Of a DNA stretch of 64,000 nt, positions 33,352-43,735 are shown piece after piece. Both the position numbers and the translations under genes were made by a program. Within the stretch, counting starts at the first letter, position 1. The number at the start of each line of letters is the position of its first letter. The notes beneath the pieces are model-generated. The model saw only the letters and a list, made by a program, of their open reading frames with translations, did not search any database and had not been told where the DNA came from. Location of the stretch: positions 2,976,001 through 3,040,000 of the forward strand of contig JABRWF010000004.1 of NCBI GenBank assembly GCA_018343915.1, read 5' to 3'. This DNA comes from Agroathelia rolfsii. Its lineage: Eukaryota > Basidiomycota > Agaricomycetes > Amylocorticiales > Amylocorticiaceae.

Positions 33352-33749
33352 TCACAGAGCATAAATGTGATCTTCTTCATCACCGGTAGTCGTACCAGTT
33401 TCCTAATGCAATTAGTGAGATTTTCTTCTTTGGCTAGGGCTAGAGCTTGCCTGTACAGTAGTCACACAAAAGTCACACAAAATCTTTAATGGCAGGGAGG
33501 GGTGGTAAAAGTGCCACTTATACTTAGGAGTAATAAACTTTAACCCCCAATAAGGGCTCCTAGAACACCAAGCTTGTTAGGCCTGTTGAGTGCTTCGGAT
33601 ACAGCCAAAGAATCATGTGGAATGTACATGCTATCCTTGTCTTAACAGGGTTGCAAATAGGCTATGGAGGGCACTACGCAATGGCTTCCTGAAGTAGTTT
33701 ACTCCTTATATATTCAGAAGTTGTATGTATTTGAAAATAGAGAAGAAAG
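33352..33749 (-). other. A4 5' leader, first part
   Basis: No gene. Untranslated leader that continues at 35385-35460 on the other side of element G. The A4 PBS AGGTCAAAGCT is the minus strand of 35448-35458. Confidence 0.72.
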
Positions 33750-33921
33750 TGTTGTGTTTTGGTTGCATCGTCACAGTTGATTAGATACAATTACATAATT
33801 TAGTCACACTCATGTATTTGTTACTACCATCACACCTAATGTGACTTCCTGTCTTTGCCACCACCCATCATCAGTGTCTGTGTCTGTGTCTGTGCCTCTT
33901 TCCCCATCTACTGCTTCAATA
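33750..33921 (+). repeat. 5' LTR of element G
   Basis: 172 bp, TGTTGTG...CAATA. It includes a short TGTGTC tandem near 33876-33895. I found no difference from the 3' LTR by eye. Confidence 0.9.
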
Positions 33922-33935
33922 GGTTATGAGCCCTG
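33922..33935 (+). promoter_or_regulatory. Element G primer binding site: half-tRNA(iMet)
   Basis: GGTTATGAGCCCTG directly after the LTR is the reverse complement of the CAGGGCTCATAACC of a eukaryotic initiator tRNA-Met anticodon arm. Drosophila copia and yeast Ty5 are known to use cleaved half-tRNAs in this way. Confidence 0.7.
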
Positions 33936-34059
33936 AGCTCCTCTAAACTTCACTATACCTCTTAACTCTGCTTTTGTTTTTGCCTCTCTTCAATAGCCCT
34001 AATCAGCACTATTCATCTCCTCCCTATTCATCACCACCATCACATTTACTCTCTTCACA

Positions 34060-35040
34060 ATGGTTCACCTCGATACTCGTGCCCTTGATGGTGTTACTCT
34101 CATTACCCCTGATACATGGCGCCGCTCTGAGATTGATCTCAAAATGGCCTTCCTTGCCATTGGCCTTCCTGGCATCATTAATGGTGCTAAACCCACTGAA
34201 CCATCTGTACTTGCAGATTAGAACCAGCTTAATAGTAGGGTTATGGGCCTCTTATACCAGAGGGTGGATGACCAGTTCAAATACCTCATTGAAAACTCCA
34301 CCACTGCTGAGGAAGCATACACAGCCCTTAAAGCTGAGTTTGTTAAACCTTCCATGCGTGCACGTGTCCAAGCCCGCCAGGCTCTTTACACCATTGTCCA
34401 CGACCCCTCTCGCCCTATCTCTGCCTTTATCTCTTCCATTGAGGATGCTGTTAAAGCTCTTACAGCCCTTGGTGTCACTATCACTGAGGATAAGCAGAAA
34501 GATGTCCTGCTTTTCCGTCTTCATGAATCCTACACTGTTGTTCGCACCACCATCTATTCCCAACCTACTGAACCTAGCCTATCTACAATCAAGGCTACAT
34601 TAAAAGGAGCAGACAATAACACAATGTCTTCTGATGATCTTTGGGTTAAACCAGAGCCTATCAGTACTGCCTTACGTACACAGACAATCCGTGGCCGTGC
34701 CCCTTCCCGTTCAAAGGATTCTGGATCTCCTTCATCCTCATCTTCTCGTGGTAGCCGACGGGATGAAAAAGGATATGATTGGTGTGACACCACTCGAGAA
34801 GGTGTTTGTCATCGTTGTGGACGTCATGGACATATTGCAGCTCGTTGCATGTATTCTATGCCTCAACAGGTTAAGGATTGGATTATGGCCTCTGCTTCCC
34901 CTACTCGTAAAGAAGCCTATGATCAGATTGCTAGATCTGCATCTACCTTATCCCTCTTACCAGATCAATATATAGAGACTGCTGGTACAGCCCATTCTAT
35001 CTCCAGTATAGAAGCTAATGGACCCCCTCTACTTATTTAG
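34060..35040 (+). pseudogene. Element G gag (copia-type capsid plus zinc knuckle), one stop codon
   Basis: ATG 34060 (MVHLDTRALDGVTLITPDTW) to TAG 35038-35040, about 326 codons. A single in-frame TAG near 34219 stands between LAD and NQLNSRVMGLL, a likely TGG to TAG change, so the gene is one transition from intact. The capsid has the UBN2-like helices (LNSRVMGLLYQRVDDQFKYL, TAEEAYTALKAEF). It is followed by a Ser/Arg-rich stretch and a CCHC knuckle, CHRCGRHGHIAARC, near 34809-34850. Gag alone could package element RNA into particles built by a helper. No second ORF follows. Confidence 0.85.
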
Positions 35041-35207
35041 AGAAATAGAGGATTAGGTGGGAGTTTTAGAGATAGTTTTGGTTGGGTGGGAGTTTTTTCA
35101 TTTGCTGCTTTTCTTGGGTTTCTTTCCTTTTTCTATATCCCACTATATTTGTTAAGTCACTTTTCTATCTTTTCTTTCTTTCTTTCTGTGACTCTGCAAG
35201 GTGGGAG
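35041..35207 (+). other. Element G 3' untranslated stretch and polypurine tract
   Basis: No gene. T-rich sequence ending in AAGGTGGGAG (35198-35207) directly before the 3' LTR. Confidence 0.7.
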
Positions 35208-35379
35208 TGTTGTGTTTTGGTTGCATCGTCACAGTTGATTAGATACAATTACATAATTTAGTCACACTCATGTATTTGTTACTACCATCACACCTAATGT
35301 GACTTCCTGTCTTTGCCACCACCCATCATCAGTGTCTGTGTCTGTGTCTGTGCCTCTTTCCCCATCTACTGCTTCAATA
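35208..35379 (+). repeat. 3' LTR of element G
   Basis: 172 bp, followed by the second GAAAG (35380-35384). Confidence 0.9.
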
Positions 35380-35460
35380 GAAAGCTCTTTGTAAGTGATT
35401 GCTAGTCACTTCTTCTCAGACTGCAGGAGTCCGAGGGATGTCCTGGTAGCTTTGACCTAA

Positions 35461-37185
35461 TGTCAAGGGTATACTCCTTAACTATGCGATGTTGGGCATG
35501 GTGGGCCTACTTGTGCATATAATCAAATAATACACACCCTAATACTAAACACTAAAGTACCTACATAAGAGTGTTCCCACAGGTACGTGGTCCCTTTATC
35601 TATTAAGGGTGCGCCAGGTACTTTCTTATCTCTTATGTAATCAAAACTCTTATTCATATGCACACATTTGGTGTTAAGAGCTGCCTTTGTAGCTAGCTTG
35701 GGCGGTGCGGCGATGCCCCAGGAGTGCTAACTACTAAGTGGCTCACTGCCAGATAGCAGCCCTGTAGGTTTGTAGAGTTGCCTCTTCAATATCTCGGAGC
35801 CTGCGGCGATACGGGTGGCGTGGCGAGCAGTCAGACACATGGCAGGTTGAGCAGGAGGTCCGGCGAGATTAGGCGTAGAGCGAGAGATGTCAAGCCAGAG
35901 GGAAGAAACTAGATGAAATGCTCAAGGATACTTGAGTCCACAGGTTGACCGCTAGCTATGCAGCGGGTGTAGAGCTTGTTTAGGGCTAAACACACTTAAT
36001 TTTCCGACTACTGTAACTACTACATCAGGTACAGTACATATATACAAAGTACAGTAGTCGAGAAAATGATAAATAAAGAAAGGGATAAAAAACAATAGAA
36101 ACAATAAGGAATAGCGTGCGCCATGCACTCTGGTAGTCGTGCCACGCTGTGCACGAAGGCGGGGGTGCATTCCTTTGGAAACATCGGCGGTCTGATTGTC
36201 GATCAGAGCACAATCATGGGGGAAGTCCGAGCACGATCTTCCCAGATAGGAAGGATCCGCTGGTGCGGGTATATGGCAACTTAGAGAATGTTGTCGAGAA
36301 GGCCAGTTGGCATGTGGAATGCTCTGATGGACAGAAGCACATCAATAATGGGAAGGAAGCGCGGGAAGGCACTGTGCACATGGTTCCGGGGAAACATCGG
36401 CGGATACATCGGAAATGCTTCCGATGCATGGGACACATGGCGACACAGAAGGGAGAATGTTGCTGGTGGCTCCATCGTAGTTGCTCGCAAATGTCAATGT
36501 GCGCAATTAGGATGTTCGGCGGCCAGGTGCATTGGCGGGTCATGACATTTGGGGGATTTACACCACCCACAAGTAAGATATATAGAGAGAGAGGGAGAAA
36601 GGAGGGGCTAGGACAAAAGGCCTAGGCCAAAAGGAAATACCCTAAAGGCAAAGTTATATTAGTAATCTATTTTAAGTGAATACAATCTTGGTTACTTGCC
36701 TGAAGGCAAAGAGGTTGAAGCTGAGCTCTTCAGGACAAGTTACATGCACTATTTATACTACTATTGAAGGGTCCGTGCGCAGCCTAGATGGTCTATGCGC
36801 AGGGAAATAGAAGTGTAGATGGTGGTAATGCAGGGGAAGATCTTTTACCCTAACTCCACCAGGCATCTGTGTGGAGATCCATTTCCGGATTGGTACTGGT
36901 AACCATTAGGAATTAATTAGGGAAGGAAGACTGAGTTCCTAAGCTATGCGTGATGGAGAAATGGAAGTTCACACAGCCCTGAGATTACTCCTGTGATGTG
37001 CGGCTTGGGAACACATGAGGGCCAATCACATGACCACTGCACTGCCTATAGTCCACGCCCTAAAGGGTAATTTTATAAGAGAAATAAAGGAAAAAGGAAA
37101 GGAAAATGCAGTAACTAATTAGATAGTAGTCCAAATAATACAAGAAAATAACCAAAAAATCGGCGAAAATTTCCTTCTCATGATA
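35461..37185 (-). repeat. 5' LTR of A4, split by solo LTR C
   Basis: 35461-35671 plus 36553-37185, about 844 bp joined. It starts TGTCAAGGG next to the PBS and ends CATGATA (mutated CATGACA). Sequence to the right (37186 on) is not transposon-like, so this is the border of the element with older DNA. Confidence 0.88.
35672..36547 (-). repeat. Solo LTR, family C (copy 1)
   Basis: 876 bp, ends TGTTAAGAGCTGCC (TGTCAAGAG mutated) and CATGACA, flanked by TTTGG at 35667-35671 and 36548-36552. It is exactly the length of copy 2. It is visibly richer in G+C than its surroundings. It contains an 11-bp inverted repeat CGACTACTGTA / TACAGTAGTCG near 36005-36062. No internal region of family C is in the window. 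Confidence 0.88.
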
Positions 37186-37594
37186 TGAAGTGTATATTTG
37201 TAAAACAAAATAAAAGCGTCGGGGTGCTTGGCGAGAGCACATGTTTGTAAAAATGATCGTAAGGGTTAAACCAAGGAAAGAAAACGTTAACACATCAAAG
37301 ATGTGGGAGGGAAGGCCAGTCCTGGCAAAGGATGCAAGAATGCAAAAACAAGAAAAAAGGCTGACAAGGGCAGAAGGAAAAACAAAGATGGAAACAAGAG
37401 GAACATGGCAGGGACACAGTGGGAAGGGGAATATTGAAAAACAAATAAAATGAAAAGGTTAGAACATAACCTTGAATGGGCAAAGCACTTAGCGCTAAGG
37501 AAAAGTGACATGCTTGCTCCTGGGATGGGCGACGTGCGTGGAAAACCTCTCAGAGGCTGTGGCATGAAGGGACGGACGGTGTGGAGACCAGAAA

Positions 37595-37695
37595 GATGGG
37601 CAATGACGCTATGAAGCATTGAAGGACAGGCAACAATGCTAATAAGTATTGAAGGGATGGGTGATGACACTGGAAGGTGCCAGAGGTAGGCGATG
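37595..37695. repeat. Degenerate minisatellite, cluster 1 (~30-bp unit)
   Basis: Three full units starting at 37595, 37625 and 37655, each about 30 bp with a GAYRGGCRAYRAY core, and a partial fourth. Confidence 0.65.
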
Positions 37696-37932
37696 TACAG
37701 AAAATCCAATTGGAGAATGCGGTGAATGTTGATTGATCTATCAGTACTCATGAGGCCAGTACAAAGCACTCTCTCTGATTTGGTGACCAGCAAAGTGCAT
37801 TGCGCGGGCTGGTCTACCCAGTGGTATGTGGCTTGCCGAAAGGCCCAAGAGCAGAGATAAGAACAAAAAAGAAACATACAAACTCAAAAGAAAAAATCTG
37901 ACACAAAGGACAGACAGTCTGAGGACCAGGAG

Positions 37933-38056
37933 GATGGGCGACAATAGTGACAAGGCGTCAAAGGATTGGGCGACAATGCTGATAAGTGCTGAAGGAATGG
38001 GCGACGATACCAGAAGTGTCAAAGGGACAGGCGACAACATTGGGGAAACGCCAAAG
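37933..38056. repeat. Degenerate minisatellite, cluster 2 (30-32-bp unit)
   Basis: Four units of 31, 31, 30 and 32 bp sharing the core GGGCGACAAT, related to cluster 1. Confidence 0.65.
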
Positions 38057-38168
38057 GGCAGGTACAAGGTGGGAAGAGAAAGTGAAAACAAAATAATAAA
38101 CAGGCAAGCAGGGACGGTGGCGGGAGTGTATCCCCCTACTTGGTGGATGTCCTATTCATCCATGATAA

Positions 38169-38327
38169 ATAACAGGTGAGGTATTCAACAGAAGCAAGAG
38201 TATTGCAAAAATCTTTGGCGTGGTGTCACAACAACATTACTTTGTGATGGTAGACTATGCTGCCGCTGATATTTACAAAAATCCAAAGACTATTGTCAGG
38301 TGGCTTTGCGAAGGCTGGGGGGTGTTG
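38169..38327 (+). pseudogene. Small unrecognised ORF remnant, cut by LTR F
   Basis: The frame is open from 38169 and reads ...SKSIAKIFGVVSQQHYFV, then MVDYAAADIYKNPKTIV and RWLCEGWG, up to the LTR F insertion. After the LTR and its TGTTG duplication the frame meets a stop within a few codons. Composition looks protein-like (Tyr, Trp, Asp spread) but I recognise no domain. It could be one exon of a lost host gene or chance. Confidence 0.3.
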
Positions 38328-39185
38328 TGTTATGAGTTGGAATTTTGGACTATAAATTTTTTGTTATTATTTAAACAATGTATTATATTTCGTTTCATTT
38401 TTTTTCATTATATTACCCTCAGAGCGTGGTCTGTAGGCAGTGAGCAGTCCTATGATTGGCCCTCATGTGACTAAGCCACACACTACAGGAATAATCGTGA
38501 GTTGTGCGTTTCCTGTTTACCATTCCACACAACTCCAGAGTACAAACCTCCGATCACTGACTGACTCCTAATGGATACTGGTTCCACTACACACTTCCAA
38601 GCTTCAGCTCCGGAGCTCTTCAGGAGCTCCACTCCTGAGCGTAGAGCCTCCGCAAAGTGTTGTATCTCCGCACAGCTGCCCATCAGAGTTAGGGAAAAGG
38701 TCTTCCCCTACGTATTCTACTTTCTCTATCTCTTGTCTCCACGTCGGAACTAGCATAGAGCTTTCGTAGTAGTATAAGTAGTTGATGTAACTTGTCCTGA
38801 AAGGCCAGCTTTGACCTCTTTGCCTTCAGGCAAGTATTTAGTGTTTGTATTCCTCTTAGAATTACTCAATTAACTTCGCCTTCAGGGTTCATTTATCTCC
38901 GGGCCTAGCCCAGTGTCTTAGCACAACAAAACATTCAATTAGTAGGGTGAAATTCCCTAGATTACTTAGTTAGATGTGTGATGCGTGAATTGGAAGTTCC
39001 GGAAGTTCCGCTCTCCTCCGACTTAAGTCTCTGGAAGCTTTGTAAGGCATAAGCAGAGTACCCTTACCACCCTCAATAGATAAAAGAGTTTGTGTAGTGT
39101 AGGAAAACTTGTGACTTAGGTACTTTATTTAGTGGCGGGAGGTTACTTTGATTATCCCTACATAGTCAAGAGTGATCCCTTGACA
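38328..39185 (+). repeat. Solo LTR, family F
   Basis: 858 bp, TGTTATGAGTTGG...CCCTTGACA, flanked by TGTTG at 38323-38327 and 39186-39190. The first 13 bp match LTR B, while the body (GCGTGGTCTGTAGGCAGTG, ATTGGCCCTCATGTGAC) matches LTR A. TATAAG at 38773, self-primer AGCTTTGACCT at 38807-38817, and an intron-like GCAAGT...CTTCAG segment follow. Confidence 0.88.
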
Positions 39186-39942
39186 TGTTGCATGCATAGG
39201 TGCCATGCATTGTTTAAAGATTTCAGTCGTGATAATTTACTTCATGCTCTGAGCTCCAATGGGTGCCACGTGAGGCGAGTAATGTATGCATCGTAGGCTT
39301 TGGCAAACCAGGGCGGGAGCTGGCTAGGCTTAGGGGGTACTATCAATACCAAGGAGTGAGAAAATAAAGTCAATCGGGATCCATAGTGATAAGTGTTTGG
39401 AACCTGATGAAAAGCACATTTTGGAGGTTATAGCAGGAGTGTGCAGCAGTACAAGTACCCTGCAGTGGATAGTGCTAACTGTTCCAAAATGGAGAGAAAA
39501 AATGGCCAAAACAAAGTGTGGCAAGTGAAGAAAAAACAACAAAGCATAGAACATCAAATAAATGATGAAAAATATACAAGTATACTACAAAAGAAGGAAA
39601 GCATTCCATATGTATGCTATGAAAAATAAACAAAATAGTGAAACAAAAATGCAACAAAAACCACATGCACAGAAAATAAAACAAAGTATGCAAAGTGTAA
39701 AAACAAAGATGAACAAAAATAATCAAAGGAAGATGAAAAACGAAAGGGGGCTTCCTCTATACGTCAAAATCGACGATGGTGCTGTTGGGTCATATAGCAT
39801 GTTGTGTGCATATGTCTGGGCCGCTTCAATTGCCAATTGGGCTGTGCGGCGTGTGATGCATATGCAACAGGGTTGTGGAAGAGAACTTCTAAGTGCACCA
39901 TGTGATGCTGTGACTGTGCAACTACTCTTGCTTCACTATAAC
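39186..39942. other. Non-transposon sequence upstream of the zinc-cluster pseudogene
   Basis: 757 bp, A-rich in its middle (39480-39740). I see no gene and no LTR. Its right end may hold the promoter of the pseudogene, but no clear TATA box stands out. Confidence 0.45.
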
Positions 39943-40883
39943 ATGGCTCCTCGAAATAACAAGGGAAAAGGCAATGCCAGAGCTCCCAGCTCTGACATTG
40001 ACCATTAAGAAGAGCTCAAGCGCCAAATGCACAAGCACAAGGAGATGATGACACGTCTGCGTAAAGAGCGGGACACAGCGTGACAAAAGCACAAAGCAGT
40101 GGAGCAGTGGAGTGTGCAGTGGAAGAAAAGAAGAAAAAACAAGAGGAAGAGGAGAAACGATACAAGGCAGAGGTGGAGAAGCAGCAAAAGGCTGAGGCAG
40201 CAAGGCAAGTGGAGCAGTGAAGACCCGCCCGCATCATGCCTGAAGGTGGCAGGGTGCACAAACATACTGGCGATGCCAAAGTCATCAAGGTTGAGGCCTC
40301 CACAATGAAGCAAAGGGCAACAGAGCCATTGCCTCCTGTGGTGAGTCTTCCAAATAAAACAAAAATATTATTTTCCTTAACAGCAATTAGGCAGGCATGT
40401 GACGCATGCCAACGATGATCCAAGGCCTGCAAGTGGCCATGAGATGGTGGGGCCAAGTGTGTGCCGTGTCAGGCCAGCCACCTGAAATGCAGTGGAATCA
40501 ACCTTGTTAGGCCTGGGAATGGGCTAGGGGCTAACGACCCCCTTGTCGTGGGGCTACTGAGTGCCCTGGAAAGGATCACTGAGGTCCTTGAGGCTATCGC
40601 AGGTGGACTGGCAGGATGAGCAACAAGTGGAGGCACCAGTATGCAGCACATCAAGGCTGTCAAGCTGCCCTTGGTGGAGGAGTTGGCTGTAGAGTCAATT
40701 GCCAGACCCTCTAGTATAGCAAGGGATGAAAGTGCTAGAGAGGTGCCAGGAGAGGTCAGCAAGGAGGAGATGGATGAGTGGCCTATGGAGGATGAGGGTG
40801 AGGTGGCAGACAAAAACAAGGAGGGGAAGGGCAAGGAGGAGGACATTGCCAAAGGCTCCAGTGCATCTTCGCCTTCCCAGTAG
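39943..40883 (+). pseudogene. Zinc-cluster / coiled-coil protein pseudogene
   Basis: ATG 39943 (MAPRNNKGKGNARAPSSDID) opens a Lys/Arg/Glu-rich coiled-coil stretch (KRQMHKHKEMMTRLRKERD). A frameshift lies near 40120-40130, after which the frame continues to GGRVHKHTGDAKVIKVEAS and a Cys cluster near 40396-40500: ACDACQ, KACKWP, KCVPCQASHLKCSG. That is six cysteines in a CxxC-x6-C...CxxC-x6-C arrangement like a fungal zinc cluster. An acidic C-terminus (EEMDEWPMEDEGEVADKNKE) ends at TAG near 40881. In-frame stops near 40006 (TAA), 40081, 40218, 40416, 40440 and 40617 (all TGA) break it, and the TGAs fit CGA to TGA. It may have bound DNA, but no function can be assigned. A GTGAGT...AACAG stretch near 40340-40383 could be an intron, though the frame is open through it. 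Confidence 0.6.
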
Positions 40884-41243
40884 GTTGATTGTATATCATT
40901 GTAGTCATTGCGGCCCACAACCACTAATACATCCTGTGTCGGTGTCCAAATGTGTGAAAAAGGAAAATATAGAGATAGAAAAACAAGAGGCACTAAGGCC
41001 AGGAAAACCATGACAAGTAGAGAAGGAGGAAAATATAAGAAGTCTTGCCAAGGAAAATATATAGTACAGCAATACTTTCAAAGTATAGGGAAGTCCAAAA
41101 AGAATGTGAATAAGGAATGACGAGACCACAGAGAAATATGAAGATGGAAAGGTCTTGTCCAGGGAATACTAATGGTAAAGACAAATAAAAGAATAGTTGG
41201 AAAATACTGTCAAGACAGGATTTTCTGACTTGAAGGTCAGGAA
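40884..41243. other. Sequence between the zinc-cluster pseudogene and A2
   Basis: 360 bp, A-rich, no gene or repeat recognised. It may be the 3' flank of the pseudogene. Confidence 0.45.
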
Positions 41244-42092
41244 TGTTAAGGGTCTACTCCTTGACTATGCTACATTGGGCATGGTGGGCCTACTTGTGAC
41301 ACAATCAAACAATAAACTTTTCTTAACACCAAGACTAAGTACCTAAGAAAGTGGGTTTTCCCACTAATACACAATCCCTATTATCTATTGAGGGTGCACC
41401 GGGTACTCTGCCTACTTCTTACGTTGCTCTTATGAATATTACATACACGTGCTTACAAGGGGATTTGCACCGCCTCCTAGTGAATGGGGGAAAAGGGAAA
41501 TGAGGGGAGGAGATGCTAGGAACCTGGCTCTAGGCCAAAAGTAAACCCTGAAGGCAAAGTTATATTAGTAATCTTCTACTTATTGAAATACAGAACCTAT
41601 ACTTGCCTGAAGGCAAAGAGGTCGAAGCTGAGCTCTTTAGGACAAGTTACATGCACTATTTATACTACTAAGGAATGGTCCATGCGCAGCTTTCATGGTC
41701 TGTGCACAGAGGGAGATAGAAGTGTAAAAGTGGCAATGCAGGGGAAGAATATTTAGCCTAACTCCACTGGGCATCCATGTGGAGATCCGTTTCCGGATCA
41801 GTACCGGTAACTATTAGGAATAGTTCAGGGAAAGGAAGGCTGTGTTCCTGGGCTGTGTATGATGATAAAATGGAAGTACGCATAGCCCCAAGATTACTCC
41901 TGTGATGTGCAGCTTGGAAACACATAAGGGCCAATCACATGACCACTGCACTGCCCACAGTCCACGCCCTAAAGGGTAATTTTCTTAAGACAAAAACGGA
42001 AAAGAGAAGAAAGTACAATAACTAATTAAATAATGGTCCAAATATTACAAGAAAATAACCGAAAAATCGGCGAAAATTCCCTTCTCATGACA
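41244..42092 (-). repeat. 3' LTR of A2 (family A)
   Basis: 849 bp, TGTTAAGGG (mutated TGTCAAGGG) to CTCATGACA, followed by the polypurine tract complement TTACCCCCTTCC. The partner LTR lies beyond the right window edge, so the duplication cannot be checked. Confidence 0.9.
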
Positions 42093-43735
42093 TTACCCCC
42101 TTCCTAAGGGGATTTCCTCCGGAACATCCCAAGTTCCCATGTTCCTCCAATTTTCTCCATTGTTTCTGTGAAGTTTTCAATTGGTCGGAATGGAAGATCT
42201 GCAAAGACTACAGCCAAAAGGCGTTTAGGTGCTTTGGGGTTCTTTTTATGGAATTCCTTGATTAGTTTCGGGGTGTTGGTGATGTTGGCTTCTTTTTCCC
42301 ATGAATCTTCTCCTAGATATCCCTTCCATTCGACCAAATATTCCAACTTCTTTGTCCTTAGGCTTAGGTAGCTATCTTTGATGTGCAGGACCTCATGCTC
42401 TTCTTCTCCTTCTACTTCGACAACTTCCGGAATGGGTGCGAGGGGTCTGGACTTAACTTGGACATGGGGCTTGATCAGGGAAACATGGAAGACATCATGA
42501 ATAGTCCATCTTTTGGGTATAGTGAGACGAACTGCTCTGTTTCCTACAAGTTCGGTGATTTTGTATGGACCAATCCATTTTGCCGAAAGCTTCTTAGAAG
42601 GTTGAGCTAGCTTGATGTTCTCAGTGCTTAGCCAGACCTTGTTTCCTACTGTGTATTTGGGTACTTCTGCGGCATGTTTATCAAAGAAATACTTCATGTG
42701 GTTTGCTGCATAGTCAAGTGCTGCTCTGGCATCTTCTTGGAGTTCCTTAACTTTTTCCTTCCAAATCCATGCTCCTTCCATGTTTGGAATTCCTGCCATA
42801 GTGAGGTTCATTTGTGGAGAGAATCTGTAATTCATTTCAAAAGGTGAGGACCCAGTGGAAGCTTGCTGTCAGTTGTTGAGAGCAAATTCGGCAAGAGGAA
42901 GAAGACTGGCCCAGTTGTCTTGTTGGTGGGAGACATAGCTTTGTAAGTAGACCTCAATTTCTTGGTTAAGGCATTCCGTCTATCCATCGGATTGCGGGTG
43001 ATAAGCGGTGGACAGAGAAGTCTTGATATCTAGTCACTTATGAATTTCTCGCATTACTTTTCCAGCAAACTGGGGTCCTTGGTCCGTGGTCCATTGCTTG
43101 GGAAGTCCATGTAGTCGGAAGATATTTGCCAAGTATAGATCTGCCATTTTGGATGCTGTTATTGCCTCAATACAGGGAATTAGGTGGCACATCTTTGTCA
43201 GCCTGTCTACCACTACTAAGATTGAGTTGAAGCCTTGGGATTTAGGAAGCTTGACGATCATATCTGTGGTTACGTGTTCCCAAGGTTTTTCTGGAGTTGG
43301 TAGGGGCACTAGAGGCCCTACTGGCATGGTTTGAGATGTCTTGGAGGTAAGGCAGACCAGGCACGATGCTACGTAATCATTAATGGCTTTGGTTAATCCT
43401 GGCCACCAGTAGTTCCTAGATACAAGTTCAAGTGTCTTATGACGACCGGGGTGACCGGTGGATGGAACATCATGGTGGAGTTGGATAATGTCATTACAAA
43501 GTGTAGTGTCACATGGTACATAGACTTTGCCGAGGTGTAGGATCAGGCCATTTTCTTTATTCCATTCCTCTAATCCTTTCTGCAGTTTTACTGGGCCAAG
43601 TTCCTTGACTAGTCCTAGGGCATTTGCAATTTCTGCGTCTCTGGCTTTGCCTCAGATGCGGTCTAGAATACTCTTCTCCCCTTGTATTTCTATATGGCCC
43701 CTCCTAGCAGCATTTATCCAGAATAGTTTGGGATC
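42093..43735 (-). pseudogene. A2 pol: chromodomain, GPY/F and integrase
   Basis: The open stretch 42835-42104 gives GPY/F (KWIGPYKITELVGNRAVRL), the VFHVSLIKPHVQ linker, chromodomain (EVEGEEEHEVLHIKD, EYLVEWKGYLGEDSWEKE) and tail WELGMFRRKSP. The stop is just before the polypurine tract, unlike family B. The integrase catalytic core is open at 43327-43034 (TDMIVKLPKSQG, TDQGPQF). The acidic third residue region near 42985-42960 is broken. H2C2 lies near 43490-43350. Confidence 0.88.

Larger units (their letters stand above)
33750..35379 (+). mobile_element. Element G: gag-only non-autonomous LTR retrotransposon (Ty1/copia type)
   Basis: 1630 bp with two 172-bp LTRs that I read as identical (33750-33921 and 35208-35379) and the duplication GAAAG at 33745-33749 and 35380-35384. 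The internal region holds one gag gene and no protease, RT or integrase. The PBS matches the anticodon arm of initiator tRNA-Met. The polypurine tract AAGGTGGGAG precedes the 3' LTR. This resembles the TR-GAG class described in plants, and it must borrow enzymes from a full copia element. Confidence 0.88.
37186..38168. other. Non-transposon sequence with degenerate minisatellite, no gene recognised
   Basis: Purine-rich DNA outside any LTR element. It contains two clusters of a ~30-bp repeat (listed separately) about 338 bp apart, each preceded by a related GACRGACRGTSTGRGGACCAG string (near 37571 and 37910), which suggests an old segmental duplication. Short ORFs here translate the repeat and I do not believe them. 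Confidence 0.5.

Noticed and set aside
33922..33935. A tRNA-Met gene fragment
   Set aside because: Only the anticodon-arm complement is present, exactly at the LTR border, which is the expected position of a half-tRNA PBS.
35672..36547. LTR C as a DNA transposon or Helitron
   Set aside because: 5-bp target duplications and TGTCA/TGACA ends fit an LTR; there is no long inverted repeat, no CTRR end hairpin and no TT/AT target.
36149..36625. 158-codon ORF and its antisense partners in LTR C
   Set aside because: Not kept in frame between the two full copies and runs past the LTR end. The higher G+C of LTR C makes chance ORFs longer.
37570..38060. Possible CRISPR-like array
   Set aside because: Units are contiguous degenerate tandem repeats without unique spacers, and the context is eukaryotic.
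37287..38179. 196- and 117-codon ORFs in the non-transposon island
   Set aside because: They translate the degenerate minisatellite or low-complexity purine-rich DNA on both strands, with no recognisable domain.
40005..41011. Long minus-strand ORFs opposite the zinc-cluster pseudogene
   Set aside because: They are antisense shadows of a Lys/Glu/Ala-rich coding strand; the Cys cluster and acidic tail make sense only on the plus strand.
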